Below, in pieces: positions 15,674-24,449 of a stretch of DNA of 46,277 nt (position 1 is its first letter; the number at the start of each line of letters is the position of its first letter). The stretch lies in contig CAZWDT010000011.1 of the NCBI GenBank assembly GCA_964632755.1, positions 1 through 46,277 on the forward strand, in the 5' to 3' direction. The notes beneath the pieces are model-generated. The model worked only from the letters and a program-made list of their open reading frames with translations. It was not told the DNA's origin and made no database searches. This stretch comes from JAFGMR01 sp964632755. Lineage in GTDB: Archaea; Halobacteriota; Methanosarcinia; Methanotrichales; Methanotrichaceae. The position numbers were made by a program, and so were the translations under genes.

Positions 15674-16482
15674 CAGAATCCCCTCCTTCTCATCCCGAAG
15701 CCGCCCTTCGGCCTGAATCCCAAGCGTCCCTGATAAGTGCCCTTAGATGTCCGATCTTCCTCGAAACGCTTGCCCGTATGGAATAGAAAGACATCATGCA
15801 ATGTGGAGCCGTCATCTAGGCCCCCCTTCAGCTCGTCAGGGCTTCCCATGGCCTTGATCTTGCCCTCATCACAGATGGCAATCCTCTTGCAGAGCTGCTC
15901 TGCCTCCACCAGGTTATGGGTGGAGATGAAGACCGTCTTTCCCTGGTCCCGTACTATATACTTCTTTATGAAGTCCCTTATGTTCTGGGCGGCACCTGGA
16001 TCCAAGCTCCTCGTGGGCTCATCCATGAACAACACCTGAGGATCGTTCAGCAATCCCCGTGCAATGGCCAGCTTCTGTTTCATTCCTGCCGAGTAGCTAA
16101 GAAAGAGGTCATCAGCCCTATCGCTCAGATGGACGATATTTAAGAGCTCGTTCACCCTCTCATGCGCTTCCTCGGAGTAAAGATCGTGGAGCGAGGCGAA
16201 GAACTCGAGGTTCTGCCGTCCGGTAAGCCTCCAATAGAAGCTCCTCTCATCTGTTGTTATGAAGCCAAGCGATTTGCGAACCAATACGCTCTCCCTCACT
16301 ATATCATAACCATTTACGTAGGCTTCCCCCTCCGTAGGCGATATTAATGTGCATAATATCTTAATCAAGGTGGTCTTTCCCGCCCCATTCGGCCCTAAAA
16401 TACCAAATACCTCCCCTGACCTGACCTTGATGTTGACATGGTCAAGGGGAATGATCTCCACTCCTCGAAGGGGATGCATCAA
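15673..16482 (-). CDS. ABC-2 type exporter ATP-binding protein, 5' end probably frameshifted
   Basis: The ATPase has Walker A GPNGAGKT, signature LSYSAGMKQK, Walker B VLFMDEPTRSLD and H-loop STHN. This is the DrrA/CcmA-like exporter type, with an extra C-terminal tail rich in R, G and F (residues after KGTYQG). The frame stays open upstream of TTG 16482/ATG 16479 and encodes SIETYDLTKKFVLHRG, the expected first strand of the domain, but has no start codon before the stop at 16573-16575. In the other frame GTG 16562, preceded by AAGGA, encodes VEPSG. One extra G in the GGGG run at 16548-16551 would join them. A base loss in the assembly or in the genome is likely. Confidence 0.8.
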   Translation of the reverse strand: MMHPLRGVEIIPLDHVNIKVRSGEVFGILGPNGAGKTTLIKILCTLISPTEGEAYVNGYDIVRESVLVRKSLGFITTDERSFYWRLTGRQNLEFFASLHDLYSEEAHERVNELLNIVHLSDRADDLFLSYSAGMKQKLAIARGLLNDPQVLFMDEPTRSLDPGAAQNIRDFIKKYIVRDQGKTVFISTHNLVEAEQLCKRIAICDEGKIKAMGSPDELKGGLDDGSTLHDVFLFHTGKRFEEDRTSKGTYQGRLGFRPKGGFGMRRRGF

Positions 16483-16630
16483 TGAGGATATCAGTCCCCT
16501 ATGAAGAACGAACTTCTTAGTGAGATCGTAGGTCTCGATAGAATACTCCCCGATGGTTCCACATCCAATCCTTCATAATTATCGTAAATTTTCTCTGAAT
16601 ACTTAAACCTTTTTACCTACCATTTACTAA

Positions 16631-16777
16631 GAAATCATTAAAATTGAGGGGAAGAATAGAATAAACCGAAAGGCCAAGCCCTCAGCAGAGCTGTTGGAGG
16701 AGGGATTCCTACCGGCGCTGCTGCCCTGGCGGCCGGGCGCAATCGCCCATCTCGCTTATGAGATAGGGATACGTTAG
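16631..16777 (+). pseudogene. Possible gene remnant before the scaffold gap
   Basis: A frame without ATG or GTG runs from the stop at 16628 to TAG 16775 and contains AKPSAELLEEGFLPALLPWRP. The second half has protein-like codon use, and the first half is AT-rich. I do not recognise it. It could be the tail of a deleted gene or chance. Confidence 0.2.
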
Positions 16778-16871
16778 ACGGATCCTCGGCTCAGATCTCG
16801 CATGGAGAGAAGAAATCCAATGGGAAAGGCCTTTATCTCCCAAAGAACACGATCGATCGAGGTGATGGTCG

Positions 16872-17072
16872 TTGATAACGATTCCTGGAACAACGGGCAA
16901 AGTGAAGGGCACTGCAGGCGCGGAGGGAAAGTTCGAGTGCGAGGTCCTCGTGAGCAACAATGAGCTTGCCCTCTTCCAGAGAGAGCTTGCAGCCGAGGTC
17001 GAGGCCAGGGGGAGGATTGAGTTCTCCCGGGAGGATTGGACGCTTGGCGCAACCCCAAGCGAGCCCCTGAAG
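16872..17072 (+). CDS. Unidentified protein, interrupted by the assembly gap
   Basis: A TTG at 16872 after GAGGTGAT (16858-16865) begins a frame of 67 codons that runs into the N block. A TATA-like CCTTTATC is near 16829. The product starts ITIPGTTGKVKGTAGAEGKF and continues with ECEVLVSNNELALFQRELAAE. It is acidic and compact, with good coding-type codon use. I cannot assign a family. If the two gap edges overlap, the frame would continue after the gap to TAG 17336-17338 and give about 119 residues, but the downstream part is AT-rich and looks less like coding sequence. Confidence 0.4.
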
Positions 17073-17172
17073 NNNNNNNNNNNNNNNNNNNNNNNNNNNN
17101 NNNNNNNNNNNNNNNNNNNNNNNNNNNNNNNNNNNNNNNNNNNNNNNNNNNNNNNNNNNNNNNNNNNNNNNN
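17073..17172. other. Assembly gap of 100 N
   Basis: Exactly 100 undetermined bases mark a scaffold join of unknown real length. The 10 bases before the gap and the 10 bases after it are the same, GCCCCTGAAG. The two contigs may therefore simply overlap by 10 bp. Confidence 0.95.
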
Positions 17173-17408
17173 GCCCCTGAAGGGGGTATCCAATATATTT
17201 GCAGTAAAAAGCATCGCCAGATATCGTTTTTCATCCATTGTGCCTGAGCGCGGCGGGATCATGAACATATTCCGTCTGAATGATTGTAAAGAGAGCAGGT
17301 TGCAGGAATGCGCAGGCAACAACTGCCAATCCAGCTAGAGGAGATTACCCGTACGAATTGAACAAGCGCTCAACCATCCCCGCGTCCCCAAAAGCGATGA
17401 AAGTGAGG

Positions 17409-17426
17409 GGAGCCACTTTAGGCTCC
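17409..17426 (-). terminator. Hairpin over the gyrA stop codon
   Basis: GGAGCC (17409-17414) and GGCTCC (17421-17426) pair around a 6-nt loop that contains the gyrA stop codon. A short T-rich stretch follows in the minus direction. It marks the probable 3' end of the gyrBA transcript. Confidence 0.3.
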
Positions 17427-19826
17427 TCCCACCTCGCCTGCGATCCTCGCGACGGCCGATACCTCGTCGCCCTTCTTCAGGCGCATGATCCGCACGCCCT
17501 GGGTGGTACGGCCCTGCACCCTGATCTCGGAGGCCAAGAGGCGGATCATCACCCCGTCCTTGGTCGTGAGGAGGAGCTCGTCGTCCTCCGATATGGTGCG
17601 GGTGCAGCAGACCTCGCCCTTCTTGACCTCGATGTTCTTGACCCCTTTTCCGCCACGGCGCTGCTGCGGGTACTCGGAGAGGTCGGTCCTCTTGCCGTTT
17701 CCCTGCCGGGTCACCGTCAAGAGGGTTGCCCCCTCGCGGACCACGTCCATGCTGATCAGCTCGTCGTCGTCGGCGATCTTCGCCGCCTTGACGCCCATCG
17801 TCCCCCTGTTGCTCGGCCGCACATCGCCCTCCGAGAAGCGAATGGCCTTGCCCCGTTTGGTGGCAACTATCAGCTCCTGGTTTCCGTCGGTCAGCCGGGC
17901 CGCAACGAGGCTGTCTCCCTTCAGGTTCACCGCCTTGATGCCGCCCTTGCGCGGATTTGCAAATGCCCTTATCGGCACCTTGACTATGCTTCCGCTGCGA
18001 GTAGCCATCACTATGTAACCATCGCCCTCGAAGCTCTTGACAGATATCGCCTCGGTTATCTTCTCGTCCGGCTCGAGCTGGAGGAGGTTCACGATCGACT
18101 TGCCACGAGATGCCTTTGAGAGAGCGGGGAGCGCAAAGACCCTGAGCCAATGGGCCTTTCCCTTGTCCGTGAAGAAGAGGAGGTAGTCGAGCGTTGATGC
18201 GATGAAGATATCGCTTACGAAGTCCTCTGCCTTGGTCTCTGCCCCACTGGCCCCCATGCCCCCCCTTCTTTGCATGCGATACGCAGCAACTGGCATTCGC
18301 TTGATGTAGCCGTTGCTTGAGATGGTGACGGCGACCTCCTCCTCCTGGATGAGGTCCTCGATATCCACCTCATCTGCCGATTCCAGGATCTTCGTCCTTC
18401 GGTCGTCTCCAAACTTGGAAGAGAGCTCCATCAGCTCGGACTTGATGATATCGAGGATCTCCGACTTGGCCGAGAGAATCTTGCGCAATCTGGCCATCTC
18501 GAGATCGAGCTCCTCTGCCTCGGAGACGATCTTTCCTTGCTCTAGGGCCGTCAGCCGCGAGAGCCGCATCTCCAGTATGGCCTTTGCCTGCTCATCGGTT
18601 AGATCGAAGGCCTCGATAAGGCCGATCCTGGCTTCCACTGGCGAGGAAGCAGCCCTGATCAGCTGAATCGCAGCATCCAGGTTTCTCAACGCGATGAGCA
18701 ATCCTGCGAGGATATGTGCACGGCGCTCGGCCTGGTTCAGCTCGAAGCGGGTCCTTCGCTCGACCACCTCTACTCGATAGTCGATGTAATGAGAGAGCGT
18801 CTCCAATAGGTTGAGGGTGCGGGGCTCGCCATCGACCAGGACGAGATTGATGATGCCGAAGCTCGTCTCGAGCTGCGTATGGCGAAGCAGCTGATTGAGG
18901 AGGACGTTGGAGTTCGCCCCAGGCTTGACGTCGACCACGATCCTTATCCCTTCGCGATCGGACTCGTCCCTGAGGTCGGAGAGGCCGTCAACCCTGTCGG
19001 CCTTGACGAGCTCTGCAATGTCCTCCATCACCTTGGCCTTGTTGACCTGGTAGGGTAGCTCGGTTATGACTATTCGGTCGTGTTTGCTTCCGTGCTCGAT
19101 CTCGGCCTTGGACCGCATGAGGATAGATCCCCTGCCCGTCATGAAGGCGGACTCGATCCCCGCTCTCCCGATGATATATCCGGCGGTTGGAAAGTCCGGA
19201 CCTTGCATGTATTCCATCAGCTGGGGAATCGTTGCATCAGGATCCTCGATCAATTGGATCAAGGCCCCCACAACCTCGTTCAGGTTATGCGGGGGGATGT
19301 TCGTGGCCATTCCAACGGCAATCCCGCTAGATCCGTTGACGAGGAGATTAGGAAGCCTGCCAGGAAGGACTACCGGCTCCTTCAGCGAGTCGTCGTAGTT
19401 GGGGACATAGTCCACCGTGTCCTTCTCGATATCGACCAGGAGCTCGCCTGCGATCTTCGACAGGCGCACCTCGGTGTAACGCATGGCAGCGGCTGGATCG
19501 CCGTCGATCGAGCCGAAGTTGCCTTGGCCGTCGACCAGAGGATAGCGCATTGAAAAGTCCTGGGCCATGCGCACCATGGTGTCGTAGATCGCCGCGTCGC
19601 CATGCGGATGGTACTTACCCATGACGTCTCCGACGATCCTGGCCGACTTCTTCGTGGGCTGATCATGGGTTACGCCCTGCTCGTACATGGCATACAGGAT
19701 GCGACGATGGACCGGCTTGAGGCCATCCCTGATGTCGGGAAGGGCACGGGAAACGATTACGCTCATGGCGTAGTCGATGTAGGAGGACTTCATCTCCTCC
19801 GTAATGTTCACCAAAACATCGGCCAT
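17418..19826 (-). CDS. gyrA: DNA gyrase subunit A
   Basis: The 802-residue breakage-rejoining subunit carries the active-site R116-Y117 in AAMRYTEVR, which forms the covalent link to cut DNA. It also has the N-terminal YAMSVIVSRALPDIRDGLKP block and HPHGDAAIYD. The C-terminal six-bladed wrapping domain contains the GyrA box QRRGGKG, which separates gyrase from topoisomerase IV. I prefer ATG 19826 (MADVLVNITEEMK), just after GTGATC, over ATG 19838 four codons upstream, which would overlap gyrB. With GyrB it introduces negative supercoils using ATP. Methanogens of this branch acquired gyrase from bacteria. Confidence 0.93.
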   Translation of the reverse strand: MADVLVNITEEMKSSYIDYAMSVIVSRALPDIRDGLKPVHRRILYAMYEQGVTHDQPTKKSARIVGDVMGKYHPHGDAAIYDTMVRMAQDFSMRYPLVDGQGNFGSIDGDPAAAMRYTEVRLSKIAGELLVDIEKDTVDYVPNYDDSLKEPVVLPGRLPNLLVNGSSGIAVGMATNIPPHNLNEVVGALIQLIEDPDATIPQLMEYMQGPDFPTAGYIIGRAGIESAFMTGRGSILMRSKAEIEHGSKHDRIVITELPYQVNKAKVMEDIAELVKADRVDGLSDLRDESDREGIRIVVDVKPGANSNVLLNQLLRHTQLETSFGIINLVLVDGEPRTLNLLETLSHYIDYRVEVVERRTRFELNQAERRAHILAGLLIALRNLDAAIQLIRAASSPVEARIGLIEAFDLTDEQAKAILEMRLSRLTALEQGKIVSEAEELDLEMARLRKILSAKSEILDIIKSELMELSSKFGDDRRTKILESADEVDIEDLIQEEEVAVTISSNGYIKRMPVAAYRMQRRGGMGASGAETKAEDFVSDIFIASTLDYLLFFTDKGKAHWLRVFALPALSKASRGKSIVNLLQLEPDEKITEAISVKSFEGDGYIVMATRSGSIVKVPIRAFANPRKGGIKAVNLKGDSLVAARLTDGNQELIVATKRGKAIRFSEGDVRPSNRGTMGVKAAKIADDDELISMDVVREGATLLTVTRQGNGKRTDLSEYPQQRRGGKGVKNIEVKKGEVCCTRTISEDDELLLTTKDGVMIRLLASEIRVQGRTTQGVRIMRLKKGDEVSAVARIAGEVGGA

Positions 19827-19830
19827 TTGA

Positions 19831-21726
19831 TCACACATCCAGGTTCTTCACATCTTTGGCATGGGCCTCGATGAACTCGCGCCTGGGCTCGACCTGGTTC
19901 CCCATGAGGATGGAGAATATCTCGTCTGCCTCGACGACATCCTTCAACGTCACCTGGAGCATGGTCCTGTTCGAGGGATTCATCGTCGTCTCCCAGAGCT
20001 GCTCCGGATTCATCTCTCCTAGGCCCTTGTACCTCTGGATCGCAGGCTTGCCTCCCATCGACCCTAACACCCGCTTGAGCTCGATGTCATTGTAGGCATA
20101 TGCAACGTTCTTGCCCTTCTTGACCTGATAGAGCGGCGGCTGGGCTATGTATACGTAACCCGCCTCTATCAAAGGCCGGGCGTAACGATAGAAGAATGTC
20201 AAGAGCAGGGTTCTGATATGAGAGCCGTCGACATCGGCATCGGTCATGATAACAACCTTGTGATACCTCGCCTTGGTGATGTCGAAATCGTCGCCGATGC
20301 TCGTTCCAAGAGCCGTGATCAGGTTTCGGATCTCGACGTTCTTGAGGATCTTATCGAGCCTTGCCCTCTCAACGTTCAGGATCTTGCCCCTCAGGGGAAG
20401 GATCGCTTGGAAGTGCCTGTTTCGGCCTTGCTTGGCAGATCCTCCGGCCGACTCCCCCTCGACGATGTAGATCTCGCATGCCGCAGGATCCCTCTCGGAG
20501 CAGTCGGCGAGCTTTCCCGGCAAGCCCGCGCCGGAAAGGGCGTTCTTCCTCCGGGTGAGATCCTTTGCCTTCCTTGCGGCCTCCCTCGCCCTCAGGGCTT
20601 CGGACCCCTTCTCCACGATCTTCGATGCGACCTGCGGATTCTCCTCAAAGTACTCGGAGAGCCCCTCGGAGACCAGCGACTCGACAATGCCACGAATGGA
20701 GCTGTTGCCAAGGCGGGTCTTGGTCTGGCCCTCGAACTGCGGATCGGCAAGGCGGACGTTAACGACGGCCACGAGCCCCTCGCGCAGGTCGTCGCCGGTC
20801 AGCTTCGAATCGTTCTTGAGGAGCTTATTCGATCGGGCGTAGTCGTTGACGGTCTTTGTGAGCGCAGCTCTAAAGCCGCTTAGGTGAGTGCCCCCTTCCC
20901 TCGTATTGATGTTGTTTGCAAATGTGAAGATGTTCTCGTTGTAGGAGTCGTTATACTGGAGGGCAATCTCCACCCAGGTCCCATCTCTATCGCGTGCGAA
21001 GTAGATGGGATTTGGATGAAGCACCTCCCTCTTCTTATTCAGGTGATCGATGAAGGATGCTATGCCCCCCTCGTACTGGAATACCTTCTCCTTCCCGGTC
21101 GCATCCTCTAGAATCGAGATCTTCAAACCTCGATTGAGGAACGCAAGCTCCCTTAAGCGGATGGATAGCGTCTCTAAGCTGAACTCCGTCTCCTCAAAGA
21201 TCTCCGGATCCGGCTTGAACCTCACTATGGTCCCCGTGCTCTCCGAAGGGCCGCCATCTGAGAGGCTATCGACCGCCTTTCCCCTCTCGAACCTCTGCCG
21301 ATAAACTCTGCCGTTCCTCTTGACCTCGACTTCCAGCCACTCCGAGAGGGCGTTTACGACGGAGACTCCAACACCATGCAACCCGCCGGAGAGGCTGTAG
21401 GACTCGTGGTCGAACTTGCCCCCCGCATGGAGTACCGTCAGCACTATCTCCACTGCTGGACGTTTGTGCAGAGGATGGATGTCCACCGGAATTCCTCGGC
21501 CGTCGTCCGCAACCGAGACGCTGCCATCCGCATGAATCTTTACATCGATCTCATGGCAATATCCGCCCAGCGCCTCGTCTACGCTGTTGTCCACCACCTC
21601 ATAGACGAGATGATGGAGCCCGATCGAGTCGGTGGATCCTATATACATTGAGGGCCGGCGCCTGACCGCTTCCAGCCCCTCTAGGACCTGGATGTGACTT
21701 GCGTCGTAGCCCGATGCGTCGCTCAA
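19831..21726 (-). CDS. gyrB: DNA gyrase subunit B
   Basis: This 631-residue ATPase subunit has the GHKL ATP-binding motifs EVVDNSVDEAL, DDGRGIPVD and GGLHGVGVSVVNALS, and the Toprim part with EGESAGGSAKQGRNR and the acidic DADVDGSHIRTLLLTFF. It starts at TTG 21726 after AGGGGGAT; the encoded N-terminus SDASGYDASHIQVLEGLEAV is normal for the family. It is the first gene of the gyrBA operon, with gyrA following a few bases later. Confidence 0.93.
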   Translation of the reverse strand: MSDASGYDASHIQVLEGLEAVRRRPSMYIGSTDSIGLHHLVYEVVDNSVDEALGGYCHEIDVKIHADGSVSVADDGRGIPVDIHPLHKRPAVEIVLTVLHAGGKFDHESYSLSGGLHGVGVSVVNALSEWLEVEVKRNGRVYRQRFERGKAVDSLSDGGPSESTGTIVRFKPDPEIFEETEFSLETLSIRLRELAFLNRGLKISILEDATGKEKVFQYEGGIASFIDHLNKKREVLHPNPIYFARDRDGTWVEIALQYNDSYNENIFTFANNINTREGGTHLSGFRAALTKTVNDYARSNKLLKNDSKLTGDDLREGLVAVVNVRLADPQFEGQTKTRLGNSSIRGIVESLVSEGLSEYFEENPQVASKIVEKGSEALRAREAARKAKDLTRRKNALSGAGLPGKLADCSERDPAACEIYIVEGESAGGSAKQGRNRHFQAILPLRGKILNVERARLDKILKNVEIRNLITALGTSIGDDFDITKARYHKVVIMTDADVDGSHIRTLLLTFFYRYARPLIEAGYVYIAQPPLYQVKKGKNVAYAYNDIELKRVLGSMGGKPAIQRYKGLGEMNPEQLWETTMNPSNRTMLQVTLKDVVEADEIFSILMGNQVEPRREFIEAHAKDVKNLDV

Positions 21727-21775
21727 AACTGATTAATCCCCCTAAATAAATATGAATTTAATCATAGGACTCTGC

Positions 21776-21785
21776 GATATATAAA
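21776..21785 (-). promoter_or_regulatory. TATA box of the gyrBA operon
   Basis: On the minus strand TTTATATATC lies about 50 bp before the TTG start of gyrB, predicting transcription start near 21755 and a leader of about 30 nt. Gyrase genes are often supercoiling-controlled, but no specific signal for that can be seen. Confidence 0.5.
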
Positions 21786-21838
21786 CTTTTCCCCGTTGGA
21801 ATTACTATGGACTCGCCAGTTGGCCTATCGCTCGGAGA

Positions 21839-22249
21839 TCATCCCTCGACAGGGATGAACTTGGTCCCATAGTAGATTATACCCCTCTCCCCCTCCTTTC
21901 CCAATATGCGAAATACCGGCCTTACATGCATCCCGATCTTGACTTCACCAGGGGGAGCAACCACCTGTCCTGTCAATCTGGGCCCCTCATCGAGCTTGAT
22001 TATGGCTAGGTTGTAGGGGGTCTGCCTCTCGAAGTCATCGGTTCCGCTGTAAATGGTGGTATGGGTTATGACCGTTCCAGTCCCTTTGAACTTGTACTCC
22101 TCGATCCGGGCATCGCGCCGGCAGTTGGGGCAGACGCTACGGGGAGGGAAGTAGTACTCGTCGCAAGCGGCGCAATGGGTGCCAATGAGGTTATACCTCT
22201 GGGGAATACACCTCCAAAACCTCGGCGCTTTGGTCTTCATCGTCATCAT
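21839..22249 (-). CDS. DUF35 zinc-ribbon/OB-fold scaffold protein of the thiolase-HMG-CoA synthase complex
   Basis: The 136-residue protein has a zinc ribbon CAAC-x11-CPNC (residues about 26-44) followed by an OB fold (GTGTVITHTTIY and GLTGQVV-like strands). In archaea this protein bridges acetoacetyl-CoA thiolase and HMG-CoA synthase and helps pass the intermediate between them, as shown for the Methanothermococcus complex. Here it overlaps the thiolase gene by 4 bp and follows thiolase and synthase in the same order. Complex formation in this organism is inferred from family and operon. Confidence 0.88.
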   Translation of the reverse strand: MMTMKTKAPRFWRCIPQRYNLIGTHCAACDEYYFPPRSVCPNCRRDARIEEYKFKGTGTVITHTTIYSGTDDFERQTPYNLAIIKLDEGPRLTGQVVAPPGEVKIGMHVRPVFRILGKEGERGIIYYGTKFIPVEG

Positions 22250-23409
22250 CTCGATAGAATGTGAACTATGGCGGTCCCGCCAGACCCCCCAACGTTATGG
22301 GCAAGGCCGATCTCGGCATCGTCCACCTGTCGCGACCCTGCCTCACCGCGAAGCTGAAGGGCGATCTCATAGGCTTGCTTGATGCCCGTTGCACCCACGG
22401 GATGGCCGCAGGCCTTGAGGCCTCCCGAGGTGTTGATAGGGAGCGGTCCATCCAAGGTGGTCAACCCATCCTCGATCGCTCTCCCGCCCGCCCCCTTCTC
22501 GAAGAATCCCAGGTCCTCTATGGCCAGAATCTCCGCAATTGTGAAGCAGTCATGGACCTCGGCGAGGTCTATCTGCGATGGCGTAATACCTGCCTGATCA
22601 TACGCCTTCCTCGCGGCGTGGACTGTGGCGTCGAGAGTGGTCAGATCGCGCCGATCGTGGAGGGCGAGGGTATCGCTTGCCTGCGCGCTCCCTATGATCC
22701 TGATTGGGACCTCGGCATATCTGCTTGCCTTCTCCGCGGGGGCGAGGACAACGGCTGCAGCGCCATCGCTTATAGGGGAGCAGTCGAGGACGTGCAGTGG
22801 ATCAGCAACCATCGGCGAGGAGAGGACGTCGTCCACTGTGACCTCCATCCTATACTGGGCGAGGGGGTTCATGCTTCCGTGGTGATGGTTCTTCACAGCA
22901 ACCTCTGCGAGCTCTTCCTGAGTGGTTCCATAGCGCCGCATATGGAGCCTTGCCATCATTGCATAGAGGGCGGGAAACGTTGCGCCGAAGAAGCACTCCC
23001 ATTCCCGGTCCGCTGCTGCAGCCAGGGCATCAGCCGCAGCGCCGCTCGATACGTCGGTCATCTTCTCAACGCCTGCGGCAATTACGATATCCTGGTGTCC
23101 GCTTGCAACCGCAAGCAATGCCTGTCGCAAGGCGAGGCCACCGGAGGCGCATGCAGCCTCTACCCTCGTGGATGGTATGTGCAACCTCGAAAGGCCTGCG
23201 CAGTCGGCTATTAGGGCCCCTATATGCTCCTGCTCCACGAAGCGACCTGCGCTCATGTTGCCCACGTAAAGCGCGTCGATCTCCTCTCCGGAGACGTGGG
23301 CATCCTCGATCGCCATGATGCCAGTCTCTGCTACTAGGTCCCTTAGAGAGCTATCCCAGCGTTCACCGAACTTGGTGCATCCTATCCCTATGATGGAGAC
23401 CGGTCTCAT
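22246..23409 (-). CDS. Acetoacetyl-CoA thiolase, archaeal mevalonate pathway
   Basis: This 387-residue thiolase-superfamily enzyme condenses two acetyl-CoA to acetoacetyl-CoA. It has the nucleophilic cysteine C87 in VEAACASGGLAL and the C-terminal GGLKACGHPVGATG motif with the catalytic histidine. It belongs to the archaeal/SCP-x-like type that works with HMG-CoA synthase and the DUF35 protein. Its start overlaps the synthase stop by 4 bp and its stop overlaps the DUF35 start by 4 bp, so the three are translationally coupled. Confidence 0.9.
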   Translation of the reverse strand: MRPVSIIGIGCTKFGERWDSSLRDLVAETGIMAIEDAHVSGEEIDALYVGNMSAGRFVEQEHIGALIADCAGLSRLHIPSTRVEAACASGGLALRQALLAVASGHQDIVIAAGVEKMTDVSSGAAADALAAAADREWECFFGATFPALYAMMARLHMRRYGTTQEELAEVAVKNHHHGSMNPLAQYRMEVTVDDVLSSPMVADPLHVLDCSPISDGAAAVVLAPAEKASRYAEVPIRIIGSAQASDTLALHDRRDLTTLDATVHAARKAYDQAGITPSQIDLAEVHDCFTIAEILAIEDLGFFEKGAGGRAIEDGLTTLDGPLPINTSGGLKACGHPVGATGIKQAYEIALQLRGEAGSRQVDDAEIGLAHNVGGSGGTAIVHILSR

Positions 23410-24428
23410 AGTCTGAGCTTCCCCTTGTGTTTGGCGTACATTGCATAGTCCAGGTACTTCCCCCCTGTAATGAGGTCCCTGACGAGGGGGGCACTATGCC
23501 TGATCTCGTCGATCCTATCAGTTACCTTGAGGCTGAATGCATCGGATCCGGCGCCTGAACCGAAGCTGGTAACGAATATCCTCTGCCCTGGGAGGGCTTG
23601 GTCCAAGGTCGCCGCAAGCCCTATCAACGTGGAACCCGAATAGGTGTTCCCGATCCATGGAACGACCATCCCAGGGGCGATCTGTTCAGCCGTGAAGCCC
23701 AGCTTTCGAGCAACCCTCGGTGGAAACTTGCCGTTTGGCTGGTGAAAGACCGCGAAGTCGTAATCCTCCGGGGAGGTTCCTATCTTCTCCATCAGCCCTC
23801 GAGCGGCGCTTGCCACATGTTTGTAGTAGGCAGGCTCGCCTGTGAACCTCCCACTATGCTCGGGATAGGCCATGCCCTCGCGCCGCCAGAAGTCGGGGGT
23901 ATCTGTGGTGAAGGAGAAGATGGCCTCGATCTCCGCGATCAGGTCCTTGCTGCCTATGATATAGGCCGCCCCACCTGCCGCTGCCGTGTATTCGAGGGCA
24001 TCTCCTGGAGCGCCCTGACTCACATCAGTGCCGATTGCAAGGCCAAGATCGATCAGGTTGGATGCAACGAGTCCAAGGCAGGCCTGAACGGCTGCCGTCC
24101 CAGCTTTGCAGGCGAACTCGAAGTCGGCTGCCGTGAATTCTGAGGATGTGCCAATGGCCTCGCCCACTATCGTCCCCGTGGGCTTGACTGCGTAGGGGTG
24201 GCTCTCGGAGCCGACATAGATTGCCCCTATGCGGTGGGGATCGATGTTGGATCGAAGGACTGCAGCTCTCGCGGCCTCGACCGCAATCGTTGCCGAGTCC
24301 TCATCCACATCCGGAACGGCCTTCTCGAAGACCTTGAGGCCCTCGGAGACTTCCTCCCCCTGGGCCCAAACCCGGGCTATCTCGTCAACGCGTATTCGAT
24401 ACTTGGGAATATAGACACCGTAACTCAC
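23406..24428 (-). CDS. Hydroxymethylglutaryl-CoA synthase
   Basis: The 340-residue enzyme adds acetyl-CoA to acetoacetyl-CoA to give HMG-CoA, the committed step towards isoprenoid lipids. The catalytic triad is visible: E75 in GSESHPYA, C107 in FEFACKAGT and H229 in FHQPNGKFP. A GTG at 24428 is the start and the N-terminus SYGVYIPKYRI is typical of the archaeal family. The gene follows the HTH regulator by 21 bp and overlaps thiolase by 4 bp. Confidence 0.92.
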   Translation of the reverse strand: MSYGVYIPKYRIRVDEIARVWAQGEEVSEGLKVFEKAVPDVDEDSATIAVEAARAAVLRSNIDPHRIGAIYVGSESHPYAVKPTGTIVGEAIGTSSEFTAADFEFACKAGTAAVQACLGLVASNLIDLGLAIGTDVSQGAPGDALEYTAAAGGAAYIIGSKDLIAEIEAIFSFTTDTPDFWRREGMAYPEHSGRFTGEPAYYKHVASAARGLMEKIGTSPEDYDFAVFHQPNGKFPPRVARKLGFTAEQIAPGMVVPWIGNTYSGSTLIGLAATLDQALPGQRIFVTSFGSGAGSDAFSLKVTDRIDEIRHSAPLVRDLITGGKYLDYAMYAKHKGKLRL

Positions 24429-24449
24429 TATACCGGAGGGCAGAAAAGA

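Noticed and set aside
16709..17322. Minus-strand frames running through the N gap
   Set aside because: The translations are artificial through undetermined bases, and the plus-strand frame has a ribosome site and a better composition.
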